This document shows positions 50,116 to 61,120 of a stretch of DNA of 64,000 nucleotides, one piece after another. A model generated the notes under the pieces. The model had not been told where the DNA came from, did not search any database, and worked only from the letters and a program-made list of their open reading frames with translations. Within the stretch, counting starts at the first letter, position 1, and the number at the start of each line of letters is the position of its first letter. Location of the stretch: positions 1,239,001 to 1,303,000 of the forward strand of contig NC_008783.1 in assembly GCF_000015445.1 (NCBI RefSeq), written 5' to 3'. The translations under genes and the position numbers were made by a program. This DNA is from Bartonella bacilliformis KC583 (GTDB lineage Bacteria; Pseudomonadota; Alphaproteobacteria; Rhizobiales; Rhizobiaceae).

Positions 50116-51138
50116 ATGGCGGAGAAAGTGAATACACAAAATAGCAGTCAAACATCTTCTAGTATTGAAAGGTCTCATCCTCAACAAACAAGCCATACAG
50201 AAAAAAATTCCTTACTAACCTACTTATTTTCATTTTTGCATGGACGCAACCATACGTCTCTGCATAATAACCTCATCGATGCACTCGCTGCTGATAATGA
50301 AAATGGCACAGCACTCTTCTCATCTGAAGAAAGCATCATGCTGCACAATATTTTACGCCTGCGTGAAACACGTGTTGATGATATTATGATTCCGCGTTCT
50401 GAAATTGAAGCATTGGACATAAATACCCCTCTTGGAGAAGCTTTTGAGTGTTTTGAAAGAATTGGTCATTCTCGTATGCCTGTTTACGTTGAAACTTTAG
50501 ATGATCCTCGAGGCATGATTCATATTCGCGATATTTTGAACTATATGACCCGCTTTATTACCAGAGAAGTTCACAATGGGCAAAAATCCAGTAGTGCACT
50601 TCAGTTAAACCACACACATTTAAGCCGTCCAATTGGTGAGTTAGACCTGGTTCGAACTGTTTTATTTGTTCCTAGTTCTATGCTTGCAAAACAATTATTA
50701 ACGCGTATGCAAATGACACGAACGCAAATGGCTTTAGTCATTGATGAACACGGTGGCACGGATGGTTTAGTTTCTATGGAAGATATTGTCGAGCTCGTCG
50801 TTGGTGATATTGAAGATGAGCATGACAGTGTTGATAATGCTATTGTGCGTGAACCTGATAATAAATGGCTTGTTGATGCAAGAACTAAACTGGAAGATGT
50901 AGAAAAAGCTCTTGGTCCTGATTTCATCGTAGGGGAATACGGTGATGAAGTCGATACCATTGGTGGTTTAATTGTTTCTGTTCTTGATCGTATTCCTTCA
51001 AAAGGTGAAATCATCGAAGCTGTCCCTGGTTACCGATGCCGTATTCTAGAAGCCGATAAACGCCGAATTAAACGATTACGTATCGTTCGCATTTCAGAAA
51101 ATGACAACTTTAAAGAAAATTCTACGCCAAAAGAATAG
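50116..51138 (+). CDS. CorC/HlyC-type hemolysin-family CBS-domain protein
   Basis: The 340-residue protein has an N-terminal poorly conserved part (1-70), then two CBS domains (RETRVDDIMIPRSEIEALDI and RIGHSRMPVYVETLDDPRGMIHIRDIL, followed by the second with MALVIDEHGGTDGLVSMEDIVELVVGDIEDEHD) and a C-terminal CorC_HlyC domain (DTIGGLIVSVLDRIPSKGE). It is cytoplasmic and lacks the DUF21 membrane part. In other species it is tied to magnesium or cobalt efflux; the hemolysin name is historical. It overlaps lnt by 38 bases. Confidence 0.93.
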   Translation: MAEKVNTQNSSQTSSSIERSHPQQTSHTEKNSLLTYLFSFLHGRNHTSLHNNLIDALAADNENGTALFSSEESIMLHNILRLRETRVDDIMIPRSEIEALDINTPLGEAFECFERIGHSRMPVYVETLDDPRGMIHIRDILNYMTRFITREVHNGQKSSSALQLNHTHLSRPIGELDLVRTVLFVPSSMLAKQLLTRMQMTRTQMALVIDEHGGTDGLVSMEDIVELVVGDIEDEHDSVDNAIVREPDNKWLVDARTKLEDVEKALGPDFIVGEYGDEVDTIGGLIVSVLDRIPSKGEIIEAVPGYRCRILEADKRRIKRLRIVRISENDNFKENSTPKE

Positions 51139-52726
51139 CGATGTACTTTTTAAAAAGTTTACATCTTTCCTGCTTTCTGTCACCGGTTGGAAACGGCAAA
51201 TATGTGCCTTTTTATGCGGTGGTCTTACGGCTTTTGCGCTCCCACCCTTTTTTCTGACCCCTATCAGCTTTTTAACCTTCCCTGTTTTTGTTGTTTTACT
51301 TGATGCAATAAACACCATTCAAAACAAAAAAACACGTCTTTTAACAAGTGCACTTACCTGTGGGAATTTTGGCTTCGGTTATTTTGTTTTTAGCCTTTGG
51401 TGGCTAAGCAATGCCTTGCTGGTAGATCCGATTGCTTTTGCTTGGGTCATCCCATTCGCTATTTTTGGTCTTCCTGCTTGCCTTGCTCTTTATTGGTTTC
51501 TTGCTGGATTACTTGTTAGCTTATTATGGACAAAAGGAATAGCACGTTTCTTTGTATTGGCTTTTGCGGTAGGATTAGCAGAATGGTTGCGCGCTACCCT
51601 ATTTACAGGATTCCCCTGGAATTCCATCGCTTACACAGCCATGCCAACCCCAATGCTTATGCAATCAAATGCTATCATAGGGCTTTATGGAATGAATATT
51701 CTTGCCGTTCTAGATTACAGTTTACCTACTGTTTTATTAACAAATGAAAAAAAACGCGGAGCGCTTTTTTTTTGTTTCTTTCTTATGTTAATCCATAGTA
51801 GCTTTGGATTTTACCGTTTAGATACAGCACCCAATATAGCGGATTATCAAAACAGTAGCTACTGGGTACGCATCGTCCAACCCTCTATTCAACAAAGCAA
51901 AAAATTAAACAGTGCTACACAAGAAAATATATTTGAAACTCATCTGAATTTAAGCAGAACACAGACAAATAACAAAACCCCAGAACCTGACTTTATCGTG
52001 TGGCCAGAAACATCTGTTCCTTATATTCTAAATGATATTTCTGCTATTACAAAGCAAATCGCCTCTCTTCTCAAATCACAACAAGCAGCTATTGTCGGTG
52101 CCGTACGCACTAGCTCCTCTAACGCCTCAATAAACTATTTTAATACAATTCAAGTTATCGATTCAGAAGGCAATATTTTTAATACTTCCGATAAACTTCA
52201 TCTGGTTCCTTTTGGCGAATATATCCCTTATCAAAGTTTATTGAATAAAATTGGATTGCATGCCATTGCTAACACTATGAGTGGATATAGTGCATCTACT
52301 GTAAGAAAAACTGTTACTATGCCTAATGGATTTTCTTATCTTCCACTCATTTGCTATGAAGTTATATTTCCTAATGAAATGACTTTCAAAGGCTCTCCCC
52401 CTCAAGCTATTATTAATGTTACAAATGATGCATGGTTTGGTGTAACACCCGGCCCCTATCAACATTTGCAACAAGCACAATTACGTGCTGTTGAACTAGG
52501 CATCCCTCTCATACGAGCAGCCAATAATGGAATATCTGCTGTAATTGATCCTTATGGACGAATCATTTCCTCTCTTAAACTAAATGTTATTGGCTCTCTT
52601 GATTCGCCAATTCCATCACCAATCATCCCAATATGGGACAATGAGTGCAGAATATTCTCTACTTTCATCTTATTCATTCTTATGTTATTGTGCCGCATTA
52701 GTTTTGGTTCTGCAAAACAACTTTAA
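51101..52726 (+). CDS. lnt: Apolipoprotein N-acyltransferase
   Basis: The 541-residue inner-membrane protein has six to eight N-terminal helices (about 28-240) and a periplasmic nitrilase-type domain. The catalytic Glu is in VWPETSVP (E303), Lys in SDKLHLVPFGEYIP (K365) and Cys in LICYEVIFP (C418), and NDAWFGVTPGPYQHLQQAQLRAVE follows. It adds the third acyl chain to the N-terminal Cys of lipoproteins. Its start lies within corC, so translation is coupled. Confidence 0.96.
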   Translation: MTTLKKILRQKNSDVLFKKFTSFLLSVTGWKRQICAFLCGGLTAFALPPFFLTPISFLTFPVFVVLLDAINTIQNKKTRLLTSALTCGNFGFGYFVFSLWWLSNALLVDPIAFAWVIPFAIFGLPACLALYWFLAGLLVSLLWTKGIARFFVLAFAVGLAEWLRATLFTGFPWNSIAYTAMPTPMLMQSNAIIGLYGMNILAVLDYSLPTVLLTNEKKRGALFFCFFLMLIHSSFGFYRLDTAPNIADYQNSSYWVRIVQPSIQQSKKLNSATQENIFETHLNLSRTQTNNKTPEPDFIVWPETSVPYILNDISAITKQIASLLKSQQAAIVGAVRTSSSNASINYFNTIQVIDSEGNIFNTSDKLHLVPFGEYIPYQSLLNKIGLHAIANTMSGYSASTVRKTVTMPNGFSYLPLICYEVIFPNEMTFKGSPPQAIINVTNDAWFGVTPGPYQHLQQAQLRAVELGIPLIRAANNGISAVIDPYGRIISSLKLNVIGSLDSPIPSPIIPIWDNECRIFSTFILFILMLLCRISFGSAKQL

Positions 52727-52876
52727 TGATTGAGTTCTTATGTACAAATGTCATGTTATGCGTACCAGTAACGCCAGGGAAGAGTATTACATGCTATCTT
52801 AATTTATGATAAACTGACCTCACGTGCACCTAATATTGGTTTGGAAACAAAGCGCTGAAAATAAAAGAGTTGCATT

Positions 52877-53290
52877 ATGACCGAAACTAGAAAAAAACCT
52901 GATCCAATAGATATTTATGTTGGAACCCGTATTCGTTTGCGTCGTAACATGTTGGGTCTCACCCAAGAAAAATTAGGTGAACAATTAGGGATTACTTTTC
53001 AGCAAATCCAAAAATACGAAAAAGGCACAAATCGTGTTGGCGCGAGTCGTCTTCAGGCAATTGCAGAAATTATGGATGTCCCTGTTTCTTATTTTTTTGA
53101 TAAAGGCATTAATAATCAACCTGAAGAGAGTTTTGCTGAGAGCGATAGCAATTTTATGGACTTTTGCTCCAGTAATGAAGGGATCCAATTAATGCGTGCT
53201 TTCACCAATATACTAGATGCTAAAGTGCGTCGCAAAATTATTGATTTGGCCAAGGCTCTTTCTGAAGAAGATCAGACAAACAAATTATAA
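52877..53290 (+). CDS. XRE-family helix-turn-helix transcriptional regulator
   Basis: The 137-residue protein has an N-terminal Cro/CI-type HTH (about residues 12-70: VGTRIRLRRNMLGLTQEKLG and GITFQQIQKYEKGTNRVGASRLQAIAEIM, then VPVSYFFD). The C-terminal half is helical with RRKIIDLAKALSEE. It belongs to a set of short HTH regulators conserved across Alphaproteobacteria; the targets are unknown. The position just upstream of metK is conserved in Rhizobiales and might point to a link, but this is inference. Confidence 0.87.
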   Translation: MTETRKKPDPIDIYVGTRIRLRRNMLGLTQEKLGEQLGITFQQIQKYEKGTNRVGASRLQAIAEIMDVPVSYFFDKGINNQPEESFAESDSNFMDFCSSNEGIQLMRAFTNILDAKVRRKIIDLAKALSEEDQTNKL

Positions 53291-53339
53291 AAGTAAAAAT
53301 TTATTTTTTCTTTCATATCACCTTATTGATCAGCATTGA

Positions 53340-53366
53340 CGATTTGCCATAAGATTGGCAAATAGG
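53340..53366 (+). promoter_or_regulatory. Short hairpin in the metK leader
   Basis: TTTGCC (53343-53348) and GGCAAA (53357-53362) can form a 6-base stem with an 8-base loop, about 50 bases before the metK start. There is no following T-run, so it is not a standard terminator. I could not match it to a known SAM riboswitch class. Weak evidence. Confidence 0.25.
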
Positions 53367-53413
53367 GGAAAATGTTATCTGTAGAGTATCAGTTTTCTTT
53401 TAAGGGAGCTCTT

Positions 53414-54694
53414 ATGCCGCGTCAAAGTTATCTTTTTACAAGTGAATCGGTATCAGAAGGACACCCTGACAAAATTTGCGATCGTATTTCTGATGAAATC
53501 GTTGATATGATCTATAAAGAAGCTGAGAAAACAGGCACTGATCCATGGTTTGTTCGCGTTGCTTGTGAAACTTTAGTAAGTGTAAACCGCGTTGTCATTG
53601 CTGGTGAGATACGTGTTCCTGATACGCTTTTAAAAAAAGATAAAAATGGGGAGTTTATACTTGATAAAACCGGTACCCCTGTTATTAATCCTACCCGTTT
53701 TCGAACAGTTGCACGCCGCGCCATTCGTGCAATTGGCTATGAACAAATAGGCTTCCATTGGAAAACTGTTAAAATTGATGTTCTTTTGCGTCCGCAATCA
53801 GCTGATATCGCACGAGGAGTCGATAACGCTACTGACGATTATCAGAGTGGAGAAGGAGCAGGAGATCAAGGCATTATGTTTGGATACGCTTGCCGTGAAA
53901 CCCCAGATCTCATGCCTGCACCAATTTATTATGCACATAAAATTTTAGAGTATCTCGCTGTGGCTCGTCATAAGAAAGAGGGAGAAACTGGAAAACTGGG
54001 ACCAGATGCCAAAAGCCAAATAACAATACGCTATATAAATGGAAAACCTGCAGAAGTAACATCGATTGTTCTTTCGACACAACACTTGGATGAACGTTGG
54101 GATTCAAATAAAGTCCGCACAGTGGTTGAACCCTATATTCGTAAGGCCTTACAAGATATTCCTATTTCTGATCACTGTAGTTGGTACATTAATCCAACAG
54201 GAAAATTTGTTATTGGCGGTCCTCAAAGCGACGCAGGACTGACCGGACGCAAAATTATTGTTGATACCTATGGTGGTGCAGCACCTCACGGCGGCGGGGC
54301 TTTTTCAGGTAAAGACACAACAAAAGTTGACCGTTCTGCAGCTTATGCTGCAAGATATCTAGCTAAAAATATTGTAGCAGCAGACTTAGCAGAACGATGC
54401 ACTATTCAACTTTCTTATGCTATTGGCGTTGCGCAACCTTTATCCGTTTATCTTAATCTTCATGGCACAGGAAAAGTAGATGAAAAAATTGTCGAGGCTG
54501 CAATCAGCAAAATAATGGACCTTTCGCCAACAGGTATTCGAAAACATCTTGGACTCAATAAGCCCATTTACACAAAAACAGCGGCTTATGGTCATTTTGG
54601 GCGTAAACCAGAACAGGATGGTTCATTCTCATGGGAAAAAACCGATTTGATTGAAGCTCTCAAAGCAACGATAGAAAATCATGATTGCTCATAA
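53414..54694 (+). CDS. metK: S-adenosylmethionine synthetase
   Basis: The 426-residue enzyme makes SAM from methionine and [23 protein letters not shown] holds the ATP/Met-binding His, [12 protein letters not shown] is the active-site hexapeptide region, and [19 protein letters not shown] is the glycine-rich loop. It is about 40 residues longer than E. coli MetK, through insertions that are usual for the alphaproteobacterial form. ATG 53414 has GGGAGC at the right distance; the frame is open to 53372 but without homology. It overlaps trmB by 14 bases. Confidence 0.97.
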
Positions 54695-55382
54695 ACCATG
54701 TATAGATAAAGCCTTTTTTGGTCGCCGACAAGGGAAACAGCTTCGTAGTAACCAACTTACATCCATAAAGACACTTCTTCCCATTCTTAATATCGATCTA
54801 AATAAGCCTGCACCCTCAGATCTAACATCCTTATTTACCGATCTAGTTAAGGAAATCCGACTTGAAATCGGCTTTGGAGGAGGTGAACATTTATGCCATG
54901 AAATGGCACGTTTCCCACAAACTGGTTTTATCGGTGTAGAGCCCTTTATCAATGGCATGGCAAAAATGTTGATGTATCTTGAAAAATATACGCAACATCA
55001 AAATCATCTTCGGCTTTATGATGATGATGCTACATACCTTCTTGATTGGCTACCAGAAGAATCTCTGAATGGAATAGACCTTTTCTATCCAGATCCATGG
55101 CCTAAAAAAAAGCATTGGAAAAGACGTTTTATCAATGTAAAAAATCTTGATCGTTTTGCACGAGTTCTTAAAAAGGGTGGAAAATTCCGCTTTGCTAGCG
55201 ATATAGATACTTATGTAAATTGGACACTATACTATTTTACAAATCACATTAGCTTTGAATGGCAATCGGACACTCCTAAAGATTGGAAAATTCCTTATCC
55301 GCTGTGGCCAAGTACCCGCTATGAAGCAAAAGCTTTGCGTGAAAATAGAGTACCTACTTATCTCACTTTTATCAAAAAATAA
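54681..55382 (+). CDS. trmB: tRNA (guanine-N7-)-methyltransferase TrmB
   Basis: A 233-residue SAM-dependent enzyme that methylates G46 of tRNA. It begins [14 protein letters not shown] (conserved RxQGR-like start), the SAM site is [26 protein letters not shown] follows and [18 protein letters not shown] is the catalytic signature. Its start overlaps the end of metK, which produces its cofactor. A terminator-like hairpin follows at 55464. Confidence 0.97.
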
Positions 55383-55463
55383 ATGATGAAATGCTTTGGT
55401 TACAGATGACTTGAAAAATTTTGAATTTAAGAGTACAGTTGGGAAAATTCTTGATCTTATGAT

Positions 55464-55495
55464 AAAGAGTGGGCCGTTTGGATCCGCTCTTTTTT
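55464..55495 (+). terminator. Rho-independent terminator after trmB
   Basis: AAAGAGTGG (55464-55472) pairs with CCGCTCTTT (55484-55492) through a G-T wobble, with an 11-base loop and T-run. It ends the metK-trmB transcript and precedes the rimP-nusA operon. It also argues against a rimP start at GTG 55469, which would lie in the stem. Confidence 0.8.
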
Positions 55496-55525
55496 AATGT
55501 TATAAAGCCAACAAAAGAAGTTTTG

Positions 55526-56155
55526 ATGCAGTACATAAATGCAACTGAAATAATGGACGATATTGACGAGCCGCGCCTGTTTGAAGAAGATGGAGTTGAA
55601 GCACTTGTCGTCGCTCTCGTAGCACCATTACTTAAGCCTTTGGGCTATCGTTTAGTTCGTGTAAAACTTCTCGGTTTAAATGGTTTAACACTTCAAATTA
55701 TGGCTGAACGTGCTGATGGCACTATGACAATAGAAGATTGCGAAATTATTAGTAAAACAATCTCTCCACTTCTTGATGTGCAAAATGTTATTGAACGTAA
55801 ATACCACTTAGAAATATCATCCCCTGGTATTGATCGCCCGCTAGTCAGAAAATCGGATTTTTTTCATTGGCAGGGATATACTGCAAAAATCGAAACGAGG
55901 ACAATAGTTAACGGACGTCGGAAATTTCGTGGGGCGCTTGAAAATGTTACTCAAGATGGCTTTATTTTAAATATTGATGCAGCCCCTGAAGAAGAAACAG
56001 TGTATGTCTCTTTTTCTAATATTACCAATGCGCATTTAGTGCTTACTGATAAACTTATTCGCGATGCATTAAAAAAAGATAAAAATTTACGCCAGCAACT
56101 AATTCCTGAAGATGATTTCAACATTTCAGAATCCGAGATAAATTTTAGCAATTAA
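55526..56155 (+). CDS. rimP: Ribosome maturation factor RimP
   Basis: A protein of about 209 residues from the ATG at 55526. Family features are LLKPLGYRLVRVKLLGLNGLTLQIMAE, ADGTMTIEDCEIISKTISPLLD and YHLEISSPGIDRPLVRKSDFFHW, followed by an Sm-like C-terminal domain. It binds the free 30S subunit and helps its maturation. ATG 55526 is preferred because the longer frame starts within a terminator stem. It is the first gene of the rimP-nusA-ylxR-infB operon. Confidence 0.93.
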   Translation: MQYINATEIMDDIDEPRLFEEDGVEALVVALVAPLLKPLGYRLVRVKLLGLNGLTLQIMAERADGTMTIEDCEIISKTISPLLDVQNVIERKYHLEISSPGIDRPLVRKSDFFHWQGYTAKIETRTIVNGRRKFRGALENVTQDGFILNIDAAPEEETVYVSFSNITNAHLVLTDKLIRDALKKDKNLRQQLIPEDDFNISESEINFSN

Positions 56156-56203
56156 TATCAATAGAACAATGCCCATTATGTGGCACAAAAAAGGAGAAAA
56201 TCG

Positions 56204-57817
56204 ATGGCTATAAGCGCTAACAGGCTTGAAATTCTGCAAATTGCAGATGCTGTTGCACGCGAAAAGTCAATTGACCGTGAAATTGTCATTTCTGCAATGG
56301 CCGATGCTATTCAGAAAGCAGCACGTTCGCGTTATGGTCAGGAAACCAATATCCGTGCTGAAATTAATTCGAAAACAGGTGAAATCAAATTACAACGTTT
56401 ACTTCAAATAGTTGACATTGTTGAGGATTATACAACGGAAATCTCTTTATCTGACGCGCTAAAACACCAAGCAGATGCAAAAATTGGTGATTTTATTTTT
56501 GACCTTCTGCCTTCTATGGACTTTGGGCGTATTGCAGCACAATCGGCCAAACAAGTTATTGTGCAAAAAGTGCGTGATGCAGAACGCAATCATCAATTTG
56601 AAGAATTCAAAAACAAAGTTGGTGAAATTATCTCTGGTACAGTCAAACGCGTAGAATATGGAAATGTCATTGTTGACCTAGGACGCGGAGAAGCTGTTGT
56701 ACGTCGTGATGAGTTGATCCCTTGTGAATCCTTTCACTATGGAGATCGTATCCGTGCCTTTGTTAATGATGTGCATCGTGAACCGCGGGGGCCACAAATT
56801 TTCCTTTCACGTACACATCCTCAATTTATGGCAAAGCTCTTTACCATGGAAGTGCCAGAAATTTATGATGGTATTATAGAAATTAAATCCGTTGCTCGTG
56901 ATCCAGGTTCCCGTGCCAAAATTGCTGTTGTCTCACGCGATGGTTCAATTGATCCTGTTGGAGCATGTGTTGGAATGCGAGGAAGTCGAGTTCAAGCTGT
57001 TGTTGCGGAATTACAAGGTGAAAAAATCGATATTATTCCTTGGTCACCGGATGCTGCAACATTCGTTGTGAATGCATTACAACCTGCTGAAGTTTCGAAA
57101 GTCATTCTTGATGAGGATGCGGAGCGTATTGAAGTTGTTGTTCCTGATGACCAGCTTAGCCTTGCTATTGGTCGGCGTGGACAAAATGTTCGTTTGGCTT
57201 CACAATTAACAGGATGGAACATTGATATCTTAACAGAACAAGAAGAATCTGAAAATCGTCAAAAAGAATTCACCGAACGTAGCAAATTATTTATGGAATC
57301 CTTAGATGTTGATAAAATAGTTGGACAAGTGATGGCCTCGGAAGGATTCTCTTCCATTGAAGAAATTGCTTATGTTGGCCTTGATGAAATCGCTTCCATC
57401 GATGGTTTTGATAGTGAAATTGCTACAGAAATTCAAAAACGTGCACGCGAATATCTAGAAAATAAAGAAAAAGAACTGGATGAAAAACGCAAAAGTCTCT
57501 GCGTTGCTGATGAATTGCAAACACTTCCTGGTATAACAAATGCTATGTTAATTGCCATTGGCGAAGATGGCGTCAAAACAATGGATGATTTTGCAGGCTA
57601 TGCAGTTGACGACCTAGTTGGTTGGCGAGAACGCAAAAAAGGTCAAACACAAAATTTTCCTGGTATCTTGACCCCGTTTGATATCACACGTGCTGATGCA
57701 GAAGCTATGATTTTATATGCACGTGTGCAAGCAGGCTGGATAACTCAAACTGATCTTACCACAGAAGATCCTGAGGAAAATCAAGAAATCAGTAATTCGG
57801 ACGTGGATACACTTTAA
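56204..57817 (+). CDS. nusA: Transcription termination/antitermination factor NusA
   Basis: A 537-residue factor. The N-terminal RNAP-binding domain (1-130) is followed by an S1 domain (EIISGTVKRVEYGNVIVDLGR), the two KH domains (VGACVGMRGSRVQAVVAELQGEKIDII and LSLAIGRRGQNVRLASQLTGW) and C-terminal acidic-repeat-like helix-hairpin-helix parts. It pauses and modulates RNA polymerase. AAGGAGA lies before the ATG at 56204. It is cotranscribed with rimP and ylxR. Confidence 0.97.
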   Translation: MAISANRLEILQIADAVAREKSIDREIVISAMADAIQKAARSRYGQETNIRAEINSKTGEIKLQRLLQIVDIVEDYTTEISLSDALKHQADAKIGDFIFDLLPSMDFGRIAAQSAKQVIVQKVRDAERNHQFEEFKNKVGEIISGTVKRVEYGNVIVDLGRGEAVVRRDELIPCESFHYGDRIRAFVNDVHREPRGPQIFLSRTHPQFMAKLFTMEVPEIYDGIIEIKSVARDPGSRAKIAVVSRDGSIDPVGACVGMRGSRVQAVVAELQGEKIDIIPWSPDAATFVVNALQPAEVSKVILDEDAERIEVVVPDDQLSLAIGRRGQNVRLASQLTGWNIDILTEQEESENRQKEFTERSKLFMESLDVDKIVGQVMASEGFSSIEEIAYVGLDEIASIDGFDSEIATEIQKRAREYLENKEKELDEKRKSLCVADELQTLPGITNAMLIAIGEDGVKTMDDFAGYAVDDLVGWRERKKGQTQNFPGILTPFDITRADAEAMILYARVQAGWITQTDLTTEDPEENQEISNSDVDTL

Positions 57818-57818
57818 A

Positions 57819-58454
57819 ATGAATGAACGGACCTGCATTGTAACAAGAAAAAGCGCTTCAGCAACAACGCTGATCCGCTTTGTTATTGGTCCAAACAATC
57901 AAATTGTCCCCGACCTTAAAGCTAATTTACCTGGGCGTGGTGTTTGGGTTTCTAGCCACTACGCTACCATTGAAGAAGCGGTCAAACGCAAAAGTTTTAG
58001 CAAAAGTTTTAAAACAGATGTTGAGGTTGCTGTAAACCTTCCTAGTATTGTGGATAAACTCTTGTTAAAATCAGCTCTTAGTGCACTTTCTATGGCACGA
58101 AAAGCAGGAACTATAGTTACAGGTGCAACTAAAGTTGATGCGGCTATTCGTTCTGGTCAAGCCGCTCTTGTACTTCATGCAAAAGAAGCAACAGATAACG
58201 GAATACAAAAAATTTCACAAGCTATTCATGCGTTACAAAGACAAACAAATCATACTGTAAAAGCCGTATCTTTATTTACAAATGATGAAATGAGTATGGC
58301 TTTTGGGACTAATCATGTGATACATGCAGCCTTATTAAATACAAAGGCTGCAGACGGATTTATCAAAATAATATACAAACTGATCACCTATCGTGAGGAC
58401 AAGCGCAACAAGCTTGATGAGATGACGGCAAAAGCCGTGAAGGAAATGCAATGA
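57819..58454 (+). CDS. YlxR (DUF448) RNA-binding protein with L7Ae-like C-terminal domain
   Basis: The 211-residue protein has an N-terminal YlxR domain, [19 protein letters not shown] and [22 protein letters not shown]. Residues about 85-190 resemble an L7Ae/L30e-type fold: [44 protein letters not shown]. Two-domain proteins of this type are common between nusA and infB in Alphaproteobacteria and probably bind RNA; the role is not settled. It starts 2 bases after nusA and overlaps infB by 4 bases. Confidence 0.92.
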   Translation: MNERTCIVTRKSASATTLIRFVIGPNNQIVPDLKANLPGRGVWVSSHYATIEEAVKRKSFSKSFKTDVEVAVNLPSIVDKLLLKSALSALSMARKAGTIVTGATKVDAAIRSGQAALVLHAKEATDNGIQKISQAIHALQRQTNHTVKAVSLFTNDEMSMAFGTNHVIHAALLNTKAADGFIKIIYKLITYREDKRNKLDEMTAKAVKEMQ

Positions 58455-60997
58455 GTGAAAATAATAATGACAAAATAACAGCTAAAAAGACGCTAACTCT
58501 AAAACGGTCGGGATCAGAAACAAATACGGTCAAACAAAATTTTAATCATAGTCGTACAAAAGCTGTGGTTGTCGAAACCAAACGGCGTAAGATTGCGCGT
58601 CCTGATGAAAAAACTGAAATGCCACAACCAATTACTAAACCGCATGTAGCACCCCCGCGTTCCAAGCCACGAATCGAAAAACCAGTGCTTGTTACCCCTA
58701 CGGCTCAAAGCAATCTTTCATCAACTGAAATGGATGCAAGACTTCGTGCATTAGAAGAAGCGCATATCCAAGACGAGATAATCCGTAAACAAGCTGCAGA
58801 AAAACAAATTGCAGAAAGGCAGGCTGCAGAAAAACAAGCCAAAGAGAGTGAAGAAGGTTTGCATTTGCAAAAAACTCATAAGGAAAAAATACAAAAAAGT
58901 AGTTCAAATACTACAAAACCAACGCCTCTTTTTTCCTCTACAGTCTCTCCAATAGAATCGATAGAAGCTGCTCTCACGCTTAAAAACACAGCTGCCAGCA
59001 AACGTAAGGCAGATGAAAATGACGACGATGAGAAATATAATCGACGTGCTAATCTTTCAAAATCAGAAATACGTGCACCTAAAATTATAAAAGGTACCGA
59101 TGAACGCCGCCGTGGAAAACTCACCCTTAATAGCGCGCTGGATGAAGAAGGCAACTCGCGTGGCCGCTCAATGGCTGCAATGCGTCGTCGACAGGAAAAA
59201 TTTAAACGCGCACAAAACCAAGAACCACGAGAAAAAATTTCTCGGGAAGTTATTCTTCCTGAAACCATCACTATACAAGAACTCGCACAGCGTATGGCTG
59301 AACGCTCTGTTGATGTTATTAAATTTCTCATGAAACAAGAACAAATGATGAAGCCTGGTGATGTTATTGATGCAGACATTGCTGAGCTTATTGCTATCGA
59401 ATTTGGTCATACAGTTAAGCGTGTTTCAGAATCGGATATAGAAGAAGGTATCTTTAATGTGGATGATGATCCTCAAAAGATGAAAACACGTCCACCAATT
59501 GTAACAATAATGGGCCATGTCGATCATGGAAAAACCTCTCTTCTTGACGCTATTCGTAAAGCCAATGTTGTCTCTAGTGAAGCAGGTGGTATTACACAGC
59601 ATATTGGTGCTTATCAAGTTGAACAAAATGGACAAAAGATTACCTTTATTGACACACCTGGACACGCTGCTTTCACAGCTATGCGTGCTCGTGGTGCTCA
59701 AATTACCGATATTGCCGTTTTGGTCGTCGCTGCTGATGACAGTGTCATGCCGCAAACAATTGAATCAATTAATCATGCAAAAGCTGCTAATGTGCCTATT
59801 ATTGTCGCTATCAATAAAATTGATAAACCAACTGCTGATGCACAAAAAGTGCGTACAGAACTTTTGCAACACGAAGTCTTTGTCGAAACCATGGGTGGGG
59901 AAACTTTAGAAGTTGAAGTTTCTGCAAAAACTGGTCAAAACCTTGATAAACTTCTTGAAGCTATTCTCCTGCAAGCTGAAATTCTTGATCTGAAAGCGGA
60001 TTCAGAACGAACCGCAGATGGTATAGTTATCGAGGCAAAACTCGATCAAGGACGTGGATCGGTTGCAACTGTTCTTGTTCAAAAAGGTACATTGCATCTT
60101 TCTGACATTATCGTTGCTGGCAATGAATGGGGACGTATTCGTGCTTTGATTGATGATCATGGCAACCACATCAAAACAGCAAGTCCTTCTACACCAGTTG
60201 AAATTTTGGGTATGCAAGGTACACCACAAGCGGGTGACCGCTTTGCTGTTGTAGCTCACGAAGCAAAAGCACGTGAAATTGCTGAATATCGCCAAAGATT
60301 AGCACGTGATAAAGCTGCAGCCCGCAAAACTGGCTCTCGTAGTTCTCTTGAACAGATGATGACCAAACTACAAACTGTTGGCGTTAAAGAGTTTTCACTC
60401 ATCATTAAAGGAGATGTTCAAGGATCTATAGAAGCGATTACTGCAGCATTAGAAAAATTAGGAAATGAGGAAGTGCAGACACGCATCGTTCATTCTGGTG
60501 CTGGAGGTATTACTGAAAGTGATATTTCTCTCGCTGAAACCTCTAATTCTGTTGTTATTGGCTTTAATGTTCGAGCCAATAAACAAGTACGTGATTTAGC
60601 TGAAACACAAGGAATTGAGATTCGTTATTATAATATCATTTATGACCTTGTTGATGATATCAAAGCAGCTATGTCAGGGTTGCTTTCACCAGAGAAACGC
60701 GAAACTTTCCTTGGTAATGCTGAAATTCTAGAAATCTTTAACATTACAAAAATTGGAAAAGTTGCAGGCTGTCAAGTCACAGAAGGTAAAATAGAACGAG
60801 GAGCTGGTGTTCGTCTTATCCGGGATAATATTGTTATTCATGAAGGAAAACTTAAAACACTCAAGCGTTTCAAAGATGAAGTCAATGAAGTGCAAATTGG
60901 TCAAGAGTGTGGAATAGCATTTGAAAAATATGAAGATATGCGTGCAGGCGATACCATTGAAATCTTTCGAGTTGAGCATGTTAATCGAACATTATAA
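58451..60997 (+). CDS. infB: Translation initiation factor IF-2
   Basis: The 848-residue GTPase has a long, charged, poorly conserved N-terminus (about 1-270) with an Ala/Glu/Lys/Gln-rich coiled part ([19 protein letters not shown]). The G domain has G1 GHVDHGKTS (355-363), DTPGHAAF and NKIDKP. Domain II and the fMet-tRNA-binding C-terminal domain follow ([32 protein letters not shown]). It brings initiator tRNA to the 30S subunit. Confidence 0.98.
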   Translation: MSENNNDKITAKKTLTLKRSGSETNTVKQNFNHSRTKAVVVETKRRKIARPDEKTEMPQPITKPHVAPPRSKPRIEKPVLVTPTAQSNLSSTEMDARLRALEEAHIQDEIIRKQAAEKQIAERQAAEKQAKESEEGLHLQKTHKEKIQKSSSNTTKPTPLFSSTVSPIESIEAALTLKNTAASKRKADENDDDEKYNRRANLSKSEIRAPKIIKGTDERRRGKLTLNSALDEEGNSRGRSMAAMRRRQEKFKRAQNQEPREKISREVILPETITIQELAQRMAERSVDVIKFLMKQEQMMKPGDVIDADIAELIAIEFGHTVKRVSESDIEEGIFNVDDDPQKMKTRPPIVTIMGHVDHGKTSLLDAIRKANVVSSEAGGITQHIGAYQVEQNGQKITFIDTPGHAAFTAMRARGAQITDIAVLVVAADDSVMPQTIESINHAKAANVPIIVAINKIDKPTADAQKVRTELLQHEVFVETMGGETLEVEVSAKTGQNLDKLLEAILLQAEILDLKADSERTADGIVIEAKLDQGRGSVATVLVQKGTLHLSDIIVAGNEWGRIRALIDDHGNHIKTASPSTPVEILGMQGTPQAGDRFAVVAHEAKAREIAEYRQRLARDKAAARKTGSRSSLEQMMTKLQTVGVKEFSLIIKGDVQGSIEAITAALEKLGNEEVQTRIVHSGAGGITESDISLAETSNSVVIGFNVRANKQVRDLAETQGIEIRYYNIIYDLVDDIKAAMSGLLSPEKRETFLGNAEILEIFNITKIGKVAGCQVTEGKIERGAGVRLIRDNIVIHEGKLKTLKRFKDEVNEVQIGQECGIAFEKYEDMRAGDTIEIFRVEHVNRTL

Positions 60998-61003
60998 AAT
61001 TAC

Positions 61004-61043
61004 CCAATAGCTTTCTTTTCTGTAAAATAAGGAAAGCTATTGG
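61004..61043 (+). terminator. Strong hairpin after infB
   Basis: CCAATAGCTTTC (61004-61015) and GAAAGCTATTGG (61032-61043) form a perfect 12-base stem with a 16-base loop, right after the infB stop. There is no long T-run, so it may be a weak or Rho-assisted terminator, a processing site or a stabiliser of the infB message. Confidence 0.6.
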
Positions 61044-61120
61044 ATCTAATTTAATGTCTTTATGCTTCTTCTTTTACAATGAAAAAGGGAACAGAAATTG
61101 CAGCAAAGGTAATAATTTCA

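Noticed and set aside
53340..53413. SAM riboswitch before metK
   Set aside because: Only a 6-base hairpin is present; no conserved core of a known SAM riboswitch class was recognised.
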